From Telluria aromaticivorans (lineage in GTDB: Bacteria > Pseudomonadota > Gammaproteobacteria > Burkholderiales > Burkholderiaceae_D): a DNA stretch of 64,000 bases. The translations under genes and the position numbers were made by a program. The stretch covers positions 682,001 through 746,000 of the forward strand of contig NZ_JABAIV010000003.1 in NCBI RefSeq assembly GCF_013003915.1, read 5' to 3'. Under the pieces are notes generated by a model that did not search any database, was not told where the DNA came from, and saw only the letters and a list, made by a program, of their open reading frames with translations. Positions 45,537-54,867 of the stretch are shown in pieces (the first letter of the stretch is position 1; every line of letters begins with the position of its first letter).

Positions 45537-46714
45537 TCGGGGAAGAAGGCCAGCACGTCGTCGCGCCGGGCCAGGGTATCGTGTTCGCCGAGCCGTATCA
45601 GCTCGCGCGTATAGCTGCCTTCGAACAGCAGGTAGGACGCCAGCGCCGAGCCGCGCGACTCGAGCGCGCCGATCCCGGCCAGCAGCGTGCGCACCGGCGC
45701 CGGCAGGTTGTGGACATGGCGGCTGGCGATGTCGTCGAGCCGCTCGGACGGCGCGATCACCAGCAGCTCCATGCGCCGCAGCGGCAGCGCCGCGCGCGCC
45801 TCTGGCGGCACGCGCTCGAGGGTCTGGTTGACGCGCTGCAGGCGCTCGATGTCGGCCGCCAGGCTGTCGAGGAAGATCGAGGACAGCGCATGGCCGGCGA
45901 TCTGCGCCAGGCTCGGATAGCCGGACTCCGGCGCCGGGTCGGACGCCGTACCGGACGCCGCCTCGGACATGCGCCCTCCCCCCACCACCAGCACCCGCGT
46001 GGCACCGAGGTGGATGGCCGGCGCGATCGGCGCCAGCTGGCGCATCGAGCCGTCGCCGCAGTATTCGCGGCGTCCGCCCAGGTAGAGCGGCACGGCCGGG
46101 AAGATGAAGGGGATCGCGCTCGAGGCCAGCAGGTGCTCGACGCTGATCTGGGTCGACAGCGCGAGGCGCTGGTGCCGGGTCCAGGGCGTGATCTCGCGCG
46201 CGGCCTGGTAGAAGGTGATGTGGTGCCCGCTGCTGTAGGACGAGGCGGTGATCGCCAGCGCATGCAGCACGCCGTCGGCCAGCGCGGCATCGAGGCGCGG
46301 CAGGTCGAGCACGCGGTGCAGCAGGCCAGCCAGCGGGGTGTTGTCGAGCAGCGACTGGGGCGGCGCGGCATGCCATTTGCGCAGCAACCAGCCGAAGGAC
46401 AGGAGCGACATCCAGCGCGCGCCCGAGCGCAGCACGGACAGCGAATCGGCGCGGTAGACCTGGTGCGCGGCCACCCCTTCCCACACGCCCAGCAGGCCGC
46501 GCACGGCGCTGGAAAAGTCGTCGGCGCGGCAGGCCAGCGCGGTTGCATTCAGGGCGCCGGCGGAAGTGCCGCAGATGATGTCGAAGGGGGAACGCAGGCT
46601 TGGCCTGCCGGCGTCGGCGAGGATGCGCGCGATCGCATGCATCACGCCAGCCTGGTAGGCGGCGCGTGCTCCACCGCCTGTGAGGACCAGGCCTGTTTTT
46701 TCTTTACTGTCCAC
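45533..46714 (-). CDS. Patatin-like phospholipase
   Basis: A 393-residue soluble lipid hydrolase. The oxyanion loop [11 protein letters not shown] (13-23), the nucleophile elbow GTSAG with Ser51, and the catalytic-dyad aspartate Asp221 in CGDGSMRQ are present. No signal peptide is seen, so it probably acts in the cytoplasm or at the inner leaflet. It is the first gene of the patatin-kinase-regulator operon; its stop overlaps the kinase start (ATGA). Linking a phospholipase to a sensor kinase by coupled translation is uncommon. Confidence 0.92.
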   Translation of the reverse strand: MDSKEKTGLVLTGGGARAAYQAGVMHAIARILADAGRPSLRSPFDIICGTSAGALNATALACRADDFSSAVRGLLGVWEGVAAHQVYRADSLSVLRSGARWMSLLSFGWLLRKWHAAPPQSLLDNTPLAGLLHRVLDLPRLDAALADGVLHALAITASSYSSGHHITFYQAAREITPWTRHQRLALSTQISVEHLLASSAIPFIFPAVPLYLGGRREYCGDGSMRQLAPIAPAIHLGATRVLVVGGGRMSEAASGTASDPAPESGYPSLAQIAGHALSSIFLDSLAADIERLQRVNQTLERVPPEARAALPLRRMELLVIAPSERLDDIASRHVHNLPAPVRTLLAGIGALESRGSALASYLLFEGSYTRELIRLGEHDTLARRDDVLAFFPE

Positions 46715-46844
46715 CTGCCAAGCTTAGCAAAAATCGAGGTTCTCTAGGGAAATAAATACGCTGGAGTTGCGTTTCTACCGACAAGCGATTCCGGCCAACT
46801 GTGCAGAATTGTCCCGCCAATATTTCCGAACAGAAAGAAGTTAC

Positions 46845-46873
46845 TTTCAAGGAAAAATAACTCCTGCTATAAC
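46845..46873 (+). promoter_or_regulatory. Possible promoter of the BLUF gene
   Basis: TATAAC (46868-46873) matches the -10 consensus at five of six bases; 17 bp upstream is a weak -35, TTTCAA (46845-46850). It lies 64 bp before the BLUF start, in the AT-rich gap that separates it from the divergent patatin gene. Low confidence. Confidence 0.35.
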
Positions 46874-46936
46874 TATCAACCGTAGCATGAACTCCACCCG
46901 GGCACGCTTGCCCATAACTACTTTCAGGAATACCCC

Positions 46937-47350
46937 ATGTCGATCAATCAACTAGTTTATGTCAGCCAGGCAAGCCGAAAAATGTCGGAAGAAGACCTGC
47001 GCGCCATCCATGCCACTGCCCGTTCGAATAATGAGCCCATCGACGTGACCGGCAGCCTGTTCTACAACGGTGGCTGGTTCCTGCAGGTGCTCGAGGGGCC
47101 GGCCCCGACCCTTGCCGCGCTGTACAAGAAAATCGAACTGGATCCGCGCCACAAGAATTCGCGGATCCTCTACAACGAGCCGGCCAGCTTCCGGACCTTC
47201 CCGCGCTGGAACATGAACATGACCAACCTGGACGATCGCCAGGCCGACAAGTACGACGAACTGGTCGAAGTGATCGACGCCGCCCGGGGCAACCGCAAGA
47301 TCGGCAGCGCCTCGCCCGCCGTCACCCTGCTGAAGATCTTCAAGGCCTGA
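46937..47350 (+). CDS. Short BLUF-domain blue-light photoreceptor
   Basis: A 137-residue protein that is essentially one BLUF domain, binding FAD and responding to blue light. The key triad is present with normal spacing: Tyr8 (QLVYVSQASR), Asn32 (ARSNNEPIDVTGSLFY) and Gln50 (GGWFLQVLEGP). FRTFPRWNMNM carries the Trp/Met switch region. There is no output domain, so it must act through a partner protein, as in PixD-like systems. A CAGGAA ribosome site precedes the start. It converges on ggt with one base between stop codons; no obvious partner gene is adjacent. Confidence 0.93.
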   Translation: MSINQLVYVSQASRKMSEEDLRAIHATARSNNEPIDVTGSLFYNGGWFLQVLEGPAPTLAALYKKIELDPRHKNSRILYNEPASFRTFPRWNMNMTNLDDRQADKYDELVEVIDAARGNRKIGSASPAVTLLKIFKA

Positions 47351-47351
47351 G

Positions 47352-49130
47352 CTAGTCTCCTTTGGCCGCACCCTCGCGTCGCGGATCCGCCCCGCCATAC
47401 CATAGCGGCACTCCATGCACCTCGATGCGCTGGATGCCATGCAGCCCCGAGGTCTGCTCGCCCAGGCGCACCTTGTGCCCGCGCGCGTTCAGCGCCTCGA
47501 TCGTGGTGGACGGGAAGCGCCCTGCTTCCAGTTCGGTCGGGCCATTGCGGCTGCCGAAGTTTGGCAGGTTGACCGCCTGCTGCACGTTCAGGCCCCAGTC
47601 GAGCGTCCCGACCAGCACCTTGGCGACATAATTGATGATGGCCGGGCCGCCGGGCGAGCCGACCGTCAGCACCAGCTTGCCGGTCTTTTTATCGAACACC
47701 ACGGTCGGCGACATCGCGCTACGCGGACGTTTATTGGCTTCGACGCGGTTGGCGACCGGGCCGTCGGCGTCACGCGAAGCGAACGAGAAGTCCGTCAGCT
47801 GGTTGTTCAGGATGAAGCCGTCGACCATCTGGCGCGACCCAAAAGCGTCTTCGACGGTGGTGGTCATGGCCAGGCCCATGCCGTAACTGTCCACCACCGC
47901 GACGTGCGAGGTGGACGGGGTTTCGATGGCGTTGTCGCGGCCCCAGGTCCAGGCGAGCTCCATGCCCGGCGGCTTGCCGGCCGGCGCCTCGCCCATCGAG
48001 CGCTGGCTAATGAGTTTGGCGCGCTGCGCGAGGTAGCCCTTGTCAATCAGGCTCGGGATGCCACGGCCCGGCAGCGGCACGAAATCGGTGTCGGCCGCAT
48101 AGCGGTTGCGGTCGGCGTAGGCCAGGCGCCCGACTTCGCTGAATACGTGCAGGGCGTCCGGTCCCGGGACCCCGTTCCTCGGCGCCAGCGCGCGCATGTC
48201 GATGGTCTCGAACATGCCCAGCATCTGGGCCACGGCGATGCCGCCGGACGAAGGCGGCGGCATGCCGCACACCGTGTACGTGCGGTAGTCGCTGCAGACC
48301 GGCACGCGAACCTTCGGCTGGTAGGCGGCGATATCAAGGGCGCTGAGCAGGCCCGGATTGGTCGGGTGGCCGGCTACCTTCGCCGCGATGTCGCGCGCGA
48401 TGCGGCCGGTGTAGAAGACTTCCGCGCCGCCATCGGCGATCTCGCGCAGGGTTTTGGCCAGCGCGGGATTCTTCAGCACGTGGCCGACGGGCCAGGGCTG
48501 GCCGCCGTTGCCGTAGAAATAGCGCGCCGCTTCCGCATCCTTGCGCAGGTGGACGTCGCCAGACAACAGCGCATGCAGGCGCGGGCTGACCTTGAAGCCC
48601 TGCTCCGACAGGCGGATGGCGGGAGCAAACAGCGCCTTCCAGGGCAGCTTGCCGTGCTGGCCGTGCGCCAGCGCCAGCATGCGCAGTACGCCCGGCGCGC
48701 CGGTCGAGCGGCCGCCGACCACTCCCTCGGTGCGCGACACCGGGCTGCCGTCCGGACGCTGGAACAGGTGCTCGTCGGCTTTCGATGGCGCGGTCTCGCG
48801 GCCATCGAAGGCCTGGGTCTGCTTGCCGTCGTAATGGACCAGGAAGGCGCCGCCGCCGATGCCGGACGATTGCGGCTCGACCAGGGTCAGCACCAGCTGG
48901 GTGGCAATCGCCGCGTCGATGGCGCTGCCGCCCTGCTTCAATATCTGGTAGCCGGCTTCCACCGCCAGCGGGTTGGCCGCGGCCACCATGTAGTTCTTCG
49001 CTGGCCAGCCGGATTTCTCGGCATAGCCGGTGGCAGCTTCGGGCGCGGCCTGGCGCGTGTCCTGCGCGTGGAGGGGCTGGGTGGCAACAAACGCCAGCGC
49101 GAGCGCCAGCACGGCCTCGCGGATCTTCAT
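47352..49130 (-). CDS. ggt: Gamma-glutamyltransferase
   Basis: A 592-residue Ntn-hydrolase precursor that cleaves glutathione and other gamma-glutamyl compounds. A signal peptide (residues 1-23, ending PLHAQ) targets it to the periplasm; MKIREAVLALALAFVATQPL is the correct start, the longer frame to 49193 being unlikely. The self-processing site is near Thr407 in the ETPSTSHVAVVD segment, where the new N-terminal Thr becomes the nucleophile. Substrate-site segments such as GIGGGAFLVHYDGK, ETAP and GSPGGPAIINY are present. It ends one base from the BLUF gene. Confidence 0.94.
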   Translation of the reverse strand: MKIREAVLALALAFVATQPLHAQDTRQAAPEAATGYAEKSGWPAKNYMVAAANPLAVEAGYQILKQGGSAIDAAIATQLVLTLVEPQSSGIGGGAFLVHYDGKQTQAFDGRETAPSKADEHLFQRPDGSPVSRTEGVVGGRSTGAPGVLRMLALAHGQHGKLPWKALFAPAIRLSEQGFKVSPRLHALLSGDVHLRKDAEAARYFYGNGGQPWPVGHVLKNPALAKTLREIADGGAEVFYTGRIARDIAAKVAGHPTNPGLLSALDIAAYQPKVRVPVCSDYRTYTVCGMPPPSSGGIAVAQMLGMFETIDMRALAPRNGVPGPDALHVFSEVGRLAYADRNRYAADTDFVPLPGRGIPSLIDKGYLAQRAKLISQRSMGEAPAGKPPGMELAWTWGRDNAIETPSTSHVAVVDSYGMGLAMTTTVEDAFGSRQMVDGFILNNQLTDFSFASRDADGPVANRVEANKRPRSAMSPTVVFDKKTGKLVLTVGSPGGPAIINYVAKVLVGTLDWGLNVQQAVNLPNFGSRNGPTELEAGRFPSTTIEALNARGHKVRLGEQTSGLHGIQRIEVHGVPLWYGGADPRREGAAKGD

Positions 49131-49234
49131 CTTGTTCAATTCACGTCTCCAGAAAGCAAAACGGGCGCGCAGCTTGCGCCGCGCGCCCGACATCTGGCTA
49201 TCCTACAACAACTGGCCAGCGCTTACCGGAATGC

Positions 49235-49993
49235 TTATTTCGGCTGCATGCGGATCGCGCCGTCGAGTCGAATCGTTTCGCCATTGAGCATGACGTTTTC
49301 GATGATGGCCTTGGCCAGGTGCGCGTATTCCTTCGGCATGCCGAGGCGCGGTGGAAACGGGACCATCTTGCCCAGCGACTCGCGCACTTCTTCCGGCATG
49401 CCCATCAGCATCGGGGTCTCGAAGATGCCCGGGGCGATGGTCATGACGCGGATGCCGCTGCGCGCCAGGTCGCGCGCCATCGGCAGGGTCATGCCGGCGA
49501 CGGCGGCTTTCGAGGAACCATAGGCGGCCTGGCCGATCTGGCCGTCGAAGGCCGCGACCGAGGCGGTATTGATGATGATGCCGCGCTCGCCGTATTCGGC
49601 GCCATCAAGCTTGCCCATGGCGTCGGCCGCCAGGCGGCACATGTTGAAGGTACCGACCAGGTTGATGTTCACCGCGCGCTGGAAGGCGTCCAGCGGGTGC
49701 GGGCCGTCCTTGCCGACGGTCTTGATGGCCGGCGCCACGCCGGCGCAGTTGACCAGGCCGCGCAGTGTGCCCAGCTTGCCTGCCGCCGCCACGGCCGCCA
49801 GGCCGTCCGCCTCGGAGGTGACGTCGCACTTGACGAACTGGCCGCCCAGCTCGGCTGCCAGCGCGGTGCCGGCGTCGACCTGCACGTCGGCGATGACGAC
49901 CTTGCCGCCCGCTTCGGTCAGCATGCGTGCCGTGGCTGCTCCAAGCCCCGACGCGCCACCGGTCACGATGAACACATTGTTCTGAATTTGCAT
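49235..49993 (-). CDS. 3-hydroxyacyl-CoA dehydrogenase-like short-chain dehydrogenase
   Basis: A 252-residue SDR. The NAD loop [24 protein letters not shown], the catalytic Ser in [14 protein letters not shown] and Tyr/Lys in [12 protein letters not shown] are present. Similarity in [20 protein letters not shown] and the compact length fit the type-2 3-hydroxyacyl-CoA dehydrogenase (HSD17B10-like) group, which oxidises short 3-hydroxyacyl-CoA in isoleucine or fatty-acid breakdown. Substrate is inferred. It stands alone between ggt and a Pro/Gln-rich protein. Confidence 0.88.
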   Translation of the reverse strand: MQIQNNVFIVTGGASGLGAATARMLTEAGGKVVIADVQVDAGTALAAELGGQFVKCDVTSEADGLAAVAAAGKLGTLRGLVNCAGVAPAIKTVGKDGPHPLDAFQRAVNINLVGTFNMCRLAADAMGKLDGAEYGERGIIINTASVAAFDGQIGQAAYGSSKAAVAGMTLPMARDLARSGIRVMTIAPGIFETPMLMGMPEEVRESLGKMVPFPPRLGMPKEYAHLAKAIIENVMLNGETIRLDGAIRMQPK

Positions 49994-50120
49994 GGTTTTC
50001 CCTTATAGAAGTTCTAGTAACCGTTGTTCGTGACGTTTACGTAAACGTTAAGCAAACGTCAAACAGCGGCATTGTAGCGAACTTTTCACCAGAAAAACCA
50101 TGCTGCGGACTACGCCGCCG

Positions 50121-50741
50121 TCAAAAGCATTGCATGGTGGCGCCGCTGCGGGTGCATAGCTGGCCACTGCTGCTGACCGCCGCATTGCCGGGGCCGGCGG
50201 CGTTGTAGCCCGTGCCGCTCGTGTCGGTGCAATTGCCGCCGACGCAGCCGACCACCTGGGTGGACGATGGACCGGCCGGGCGCGGCGCCGGCTGGACCTC
50301 GGCGCGCGGCGATGGCGGCGGAAGGGGCGCGGCAATGCGCGGGGTCCTCTCGATACGCTGGTCCACCGAACGGCGCACGGCCTGCTTGCCCTTCTTGCTG
50401 GGCGGCTTGCGTTTCTGCGCATCCTGGCTTTGCTGGCCCTGCTGTGGCTGCACAGCTTGCGGTGCGGGACGGGCCGATGGATCGACCTCAAGGTGCTTGC
50501 TGGTCGGAGGCTGGCCGGCGCGCTCTTCCTGCGCCTGCGGGCGGGCTTCGCCGGATGGCTGCGGGGCAGCCGGCGGCGTCGGGGCCGGTGCAGGTGTCGC
50601 TTGCGGATTGAGTACCGGGCCGTAGGTGGCGCTGTCGGCCGGCTTGCTCGGCGTCGGTGTCAGCGTCGCCTGGTTCTGGGCCAGCGCGCTTGCGGAACCC
50701 AGGGCGAACAGCACGGCAATGGTGGACTTGATGGGACTCAT
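50121..50741 (-). CDS. Pro/Gln-rich exported protein with C-terminal cysteine module
   Basis: A 206-residue protein of no family I recognise. A signal peptide (residues 1-21, ending SALAQ) is followed by about 135 low-complexity residues rich in Pro, Gln, Ala and Arg/Lys (for example QQGQQSQDAQKRKPPSKKGK). The last 45 residues form a distinct module with four cysteines, VVGCVGGNCTDTSG then QLCTRSGATMQCF, able to make two disulfides. Start 50741 is preceded by GAGGTG. The long disordered stretch suggests a periplasmic or wall-spanning linker. The frame is open upstream to 51542, but that overlaps the DsbA-like gene. Confidence 0.75.
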   Translation of the reverse strand: MSPIKSTIAVLFALGSASALAQNQATLTPTPSKPADSATYGPVLNPQATPAPAPTPPAAPQPSGEARPQAQEERAGQPPTSKHLEVDPSARPAPQAVQPQQGQQSQDAQKRKPPSKKGKQAVRRSVDQRIERTPRIAAPLPPPSPRAEVQPAPRPAGPSSTQVVGCVGGNCTDTSGTGYNAAGPGNAAVSSSGQLCTRSGATMQCF

Positions 50742-50903
50742 GGCGCACCTCGGGCATATCGATTGGTCAGGCGATCCATTATCTGCCTGCCCGGCTGACC
50801 GGGGCGCACACGACGGATGTTCACATCGTTCCAGCCGGTAACGCGCGGCAGGCGGCCCCGGGCACTTGCGAAGATCGGTGCATCGACCAGACGAGGAGCA
50901 CGG

Positions 50904-51416
50904 ATGAGCCAGGTGCAGATCCGGGAAGACGACCATGTGCGTGGAAAGCGCGATGCCGATGTCGTGATTATCGAATACGGCGATTTCCAGTGCCCGTATT
51001 GCGCGCGGGCCCGTTTCACCCTTGCCGAACTTCAGCAGCGGCATGGCGACCGGATTGCCTTGGTTTACCGCCATCTGCCGCTCGGGATGCACCCGAACGC
51101 CGAGCCAGCTGCCGAGGCAGCTGAAGCTGCCGGGGCCCAGGGCAAGTTCTGGGAGATGCACGATGCGCTGTTCGAGCAACAGGCGCAGGCGACGCCGGGG
51201 CAGTTGCCGCTGCTGGCGCGCGAATTGGGGGTGGATGGGGCACGGCTCGAGGAGGAGCTGGCGCAGCGGCGCTATCGCGAACGGATCGAGGCGCAGGCGG
51301 CCGAAGGGAAATCGCTGGGGGCCAAGGGGACGCCGAGCTTTTTCATCGATGGCGAGCGGTATGAAGGGGATTCGGATCGGGAGTCGTTGATGGCTGCCGT
51401 TGAAAGGTATTTGTGA
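50904..51416 (+). CDS. DsbA/thioredoxin-fold oxidoreductase, cytoplasmic type
   Basis: A 170-residue thioredoxin-like protein with active-site CPYC (Cys30 and Cys33 in IIEYGDFQCPYCARARF), FWEMHDALFEQQ, and the cis-proline loop GTPSFFIDGERYEG. This pattern matches the Thioredoxin_4/DsbA-like family, but no signal peptide is present, so it is probably cytoplasmic and perhaps involved in reduction or stress repair. Start 50904 is chosen because GAGGAGC precedes it; the frame extends upstream to 50817 without a domain match. It is divergent from the cysteine-bearing exported protein. Confidence 0.88.
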   Translation: MSQVQIREDDHVRGKRDADVVIIEYGDFQCPYCARARFTLAELQQRHGDRIALVYRHLPLGMHPNAEPAAEAAEAAGAQGKFWEMHDALFEQQAQATPGQLPLLARELGVDGARLEEELAQRRYRERIEAQAAEGKSLGAKGTPSFFIDGERYEGDSDRESLMAAVERYL

Positions 51417-51438
51417 TCGTTGATGTTGGAGCGCTTTT

Positions 51439-51547
51439 GTAGGGTGGGCGGCTTTGCCGCCCGCGCGTTCAAATACACGGTGAGTTGATGCGACGAGGTT
51501 GTTCATCGGTCGCTTGAACGCGCGGGCGGGGAACCCGCCCACCCTAC
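51439..51547. repeat. Complete GTAGGGTGGGC composite palindrome (copy D)
   Basis: Two 34-nt arms, GTAGGGTGGGCGG...CGCGTTCAA at the left and TTGAACGCGCGGGCG...CCCACCCTAC at the right, are inverse complements. Each arm has its own hairpin (GGGCGG/CCGCCC), so the whole could fold as a cruciform or double hairpin around a 40-bp centre. It lies between the DsbA-like gene and the adk terminator. Same architecture as copy E. Confidence 0.85.
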
Positions 51548-51552
51548 GGTTA

Positions 51553-51579
51553 ACGAAAAACGGCCCCGAAGGGCCGTTT
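51553..51579 (-). terminator. Intrinsic terminator of adk
   Basis: AAACGGCCC (51558-51566) pairs with GGGCCGTTT (51571-51579) around CGAA. On the minus strand the stem is followed by a run of T (51556-51560 in the plus strand is AAAAA). It starts 18 bp after the adk stop. Confidence 0.85.
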
Positions 51580-51596
51580 CACTTGGAGCTGGAAGC

Positions 51597-52268
<672 letters not shown>

Positions 52269-52437
52269 CTAGAGGATGTTGATGATTATTATGTTTGCTG
52301 ACGATCAGGCTTGATGCATATCTGGCTACCTTGACACGAAAGTTACCACAAAAGTCAGCTTTAACGCCAATCCAAAGGCCACCTGCAAGCAACTTTTGAT
52401 ATAGCGCAGACGGCCCGGATTTAGCCTTGAGGCCTTG

Positions 52438-53190
52438 TCAGTTTGGGTAGTGGCGGCGCACGCGCGCCAGGTCGTCAAGGGTGTCGACACCGCCTGGCGG
52501 CGCGCTGTCGGTAACGTGTACGGCGATCGGATAACCGTGCCACAGCACGCGCAATTGCTCCAGCGCCTCGATGGTTTCGAGCGGCGCGCTCTCCAGCGCC
52601 GGATAGGCCTGGAGGAAGGCATTGCTATAGGCGTACAGGCCGATGTGGCGCAGGGGTGCGTAGCCCAAGGGCAGCGCGTCCTGCGTAGCCGCGAACGCAT
52701 CGCGGTCCCAGGGAATCGTGGCGCGCGAGAAATACAGCGCGCGTCCCGCCTTGTCGAGCACGACCTTCACCACATTCGGGTTGAACACGTCGGCCACATC
52801 GTGGATCGGATGGGCGCAGGTGGCCATCGGCACGCCGTCGCGAATGCGGGCGGCGCAGGCCGCCAGCAGGGCCGGGTCGATCAGCGGCTCGTCGCCCTGC
52901 AGGTTGACCACGACCTCGTCCGCAGCCAGGCCAAGAGCCTGGGCGACTTCGGCGATGCGGTCGGTGCCGGACGGGTGGTCGGCGCGCGTCATGCAGGCTT
53001 CGATGCCGTGCGCGGCGCAGGCCGCCAGGATGTCGGGGTGGTCGGTGGCGACGATGATGCGGGCAGCGCCGGATTCGCGCGCGCGTTCGGCGACGCGCAC
53101 GATCATCGGCTTGCCGCCGAGGTCGGCCAGCGGCTTGTTCGGCAGGCGGGTCGAGGCCAGCCGGGCCGGGATGATGACGGTAAAGCTCAT
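52438..53190 (-). CDS. kdsB: 3-deoxy-manno-octulosonate cytidylyltransferase
   Basis: A 250-residue enzyme activating Kdo with CTP to CMP-Kdo for lipopolysaccharide inner core. The opening [48 protein letters not shown] and the later [15 protein letters not shown] are all typical. It lies 10 bp after the Trm112-like gene and, together with lpxK, forms an LPS-synthesis block. Confidence 0.97.
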   Translation of the reverse strand: MSFTVIIPARLASTRLPNKPLADLGGKPMIVRVAERARESGAARIIVATDHPDILAACAAHGIEACMTRADHPSGTDRIAEVAQALGLAADEVVVNLQGDEPLIDPALLAACAARIRDGVPMATCAHPIHDVADVFNPNVVKVVLDKAGRALYFSRATIPWDRDAFAATQDALPLGYAPLRHIGLYAYSNAFLQAYPALESAPLETIEALEQLRVLWHGYPIAVHVTDSAPPGGVDTLDDLARVRRHYPN

Positions 53191-53200
53191 GCCGCTGCTT

Positions 53201-53371
53201 TTACACCGGCTCGATCTTGCGCGCCTGGTCGGCCCACATGATCGGGATACCGTCGCGGATCGGGTAAGCCAGGCGGTCCGGGCGGCAGGTCAGTTCCTGC
53301 GCCTTCTTGTCGTACTCAAGGGGGCCCTTGCACAGCGGGCAGACCAGGATATCAAGCAGTCGAGCGTCCAC
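53201..53371 (-). CDS. Trm112/YcaR-family small protein
   Basis: A 56-residue protein starting with GTG at 53371 (ribosome site GGAG upstream) and ending in TAA at 53201. It reads [20 protein letters not shown] at the start, with the zinc-type CPLC pair (Cys11, Cys14) and a third Cys at 29, then [19 protein letters not shown]. This is the Trm112 family, whose members support methyltransferases or activate other enzymes; such a gene commonly lies between lpxK and kdsB. Its first 20 bp overlap the end of lpxK in another frame. Confidence 0.9.
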   Translation of the reverse strand: MDARLLDILVCPLCKGPLEYDKKAQELTCRPDRLAYPIRDGIPIMWADQARKIEPV

Positions 53372-54383
53372 GACATTTCTCCACGATTTGTTCGGCCAGC
53401 GCAGGATCGATCCGCGCCGTCACGGGTACGACCCACAAGCGCGGGTCGTCCTTCAGGTTATCAAGTTGCCGACATTTTACTGCATCCTTCTCCGTGATCA
53501 GGATGACATCGGCGTCCACGGTGTCGAAGGGACGGTCGAGGAAGTCATGGTGGTCGGGCAGCGGCAGCTCGCCAACCGTCAACCCGGCGCCGCGCAGCAT
53601 GGCGAAGAAGCGGCCCGGGTTGCCGATCCCGGCGGCGGCGACGATGCGCTTTCCGGCCAGCTGCGCCAATGGCAGGCGCTCGCCAGGCCGGGCCAGCGGC
53701 TCGGCGAACTCGCCCGCAAGCTGCATCTGGAAGGGCTGGCCGCCGACCGCTGCCGCCAGCGCCGGCGCGATCGCGGGGGCGTTGATCACCGTGAAATCGC
53801 GGCGGCGCGAAGGCGGCTCGCGCAGCGGGCCGGCCGGCAGCAGCCAGCCGTTGCCGACGCCGCGGCCATCGAACAGGACGATCTCGATGTCGCGCGCCAG
53901 CGCGTAATGCTGCAGTCCGTCGTCGGTAATCAGGACATCCACCTCGGGATGGGCGGCCAGCAGCGCCCTGCCCGCTTCTGCACGCTTGCGCCCGACCACG
54001 ACCGGGCAGCCGGCGCGCGCCGCGATCAGCAGCGGCTCGTCGCCCACTTCGCGCGGGTCGGACCGAGGCGTCACTTCGCGCGGGCTCGATTCCGCACCGC
54101 CATGGCCGCGCGAAATCACGCCAGGACGCAGGCCGGCCGCACGCAGCGCCTCGGCCAGCCAGATCGTCAGCGGCGTCTTGCCGGTGCCGCCAATAAAGAT
54201 ATTGCCAACCACGATGACCGGCACCGGCAAGCGCTCGCTCTGTTTCAGCCCGAGGCGGTACAGCAGCGCGCGCACGGCGGCCAGCAGCCGGAACACCAGC
54301 GCGAGCGGCAGCAGCGCCAGCGCCAGCGGGCCGCGGCGCAGCCAGGCGCGGGTCAGGGTCGATTCGATGGAAGGTAATGCCAT
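53352..54383 (-). CDS. lpxK: Tetraacyldisaccharide 4'-kinase
   Basis: A 343-residue inner-membrane-associated kinase that phosphorylates the lipid A disaccharide precursor. An N-terminal hydrophobic segment (residues 20-45) precedes the P-loop [15 protein letters not shown] (GGTGKT at 65-70). Other segments include [39 protein letters not shown] and ITEKDAVKC. It precedes the Trm112, kdsB and adk genes and follows exbD by 40 bp. Confidence 0.96.
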   Translation of the reverse strand: MALPSIESTLTRAWLRRGPLALALLPLALVFRLLAAVRALLYRLGLKQSERLPVPVIVVGNIFIGGTGKTPLTIWLAEALRAAGLRPGVISRGHGGAESSPREVTPRSDPREVGDEPLLIAARAGCPVVVGRKRAEAGRALLAAHPEVDVLITDDGLQHYALARDIEIVLFDGRGVGNGWLLPAGPLREPPSRRRDFTVINAPAIAPALAAAVGGQPFQMQLAGEFAEPLARPGERLPLAQLAGKRIVAAAGIGNPGRFFAMLRGAGLTVGELPLPDHHDFLDRPFDTVDADVILITEKDAVKCRQLDNLKDDPRLWVVPVTARIDPALAEQIVEKCRGRSTA

Positions 54384-54423
54384 GTTCGGGGCGGCGGGCG
54401 CGTGCGGGACGCGCCCGGTCCGC

Positions 54424-54867
54424 TTACTTCTTGGCGCCGGTCTGGGCAGCGAAGGTCAGCTTCTCGAAGCCGGCCACGCGCGCCGCTTCCAGCACGTTGA
54501 TGACCATCTGGTGCATCGCGAACTGGTCGGCGTTGACGATGACCACCGGGTCGGTTGCAGGCTGGCCGCCGGGACCGCTGCTGGCGGCAGCCTTCAGGTC
54601 TTCGGCCAGGCCGGCCACGCTGTGGAAGGACACCGGCACATTGTTCACCGTGTAGTTACCCTTGGCGTCGATCGTGACGTTGATCTCGAACGGCCGCTGC
54701 TCCACCTTCGCGGCATCCGCCGTCGGCAGCGTGATCTGCAGCTCGGTAAACTTGCTGTAGGTGGTGGAGACCATCAGGAAGATCAGGACGACCAGCAGCA
54801 CGTCGATGAAGGGAATCAGGTTGATCTCCGGTTCCTCGCGCTGGCGGCCGCGGCGGAAGTTCATCAT
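54424..54867 (-). CDS. exbD: ExbD/TolR-family biopolymer transporter
   Basis: A 147-residue protein with one N-terminal transmembrane helix whose critical aspartate is in INLIPFIDVLLVVLIFLM, and a periplasmic domain ending in the FDR-like VINVLEAARVAGFEKLTFA. With the ExbB-like partner (overlapping start) it converts proton motive force into energy for outer-membrane transport, as TonB-ExbBD or Tol systems do. No tonB, tolA or tolB is nearby, so the partner is unknown. Confidence 0.94.
   Translation of the reverse strand: MMNFRRGRQREEPEINLIPFIDVLLVVLIFLMVSTTYSKFTELQITLPTADAAKVEQRPFEINVTIDAKGNYTVNNVPVSFHSVAGLAEDLKAAASSGPGGQPATDPVVIVNADQFAMHQMVINVLEAARVAGFEKLTFAAQTGAKK

Noticed and set aside
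41289..46484. A kinase frame longer by 316 codons
   Set aside because: Everything before 45536 overlaps the patatin gene in another frame; the signal peptide begins at 45536 and the ATGA overlap explains the start.
51439..51547. Attachment site or insertion-sequence end
   Set aside because: No transposase or integrase, no target duplication recognised, and the same sequence appears in four other gaps, so a dispersed repeat is a better description.
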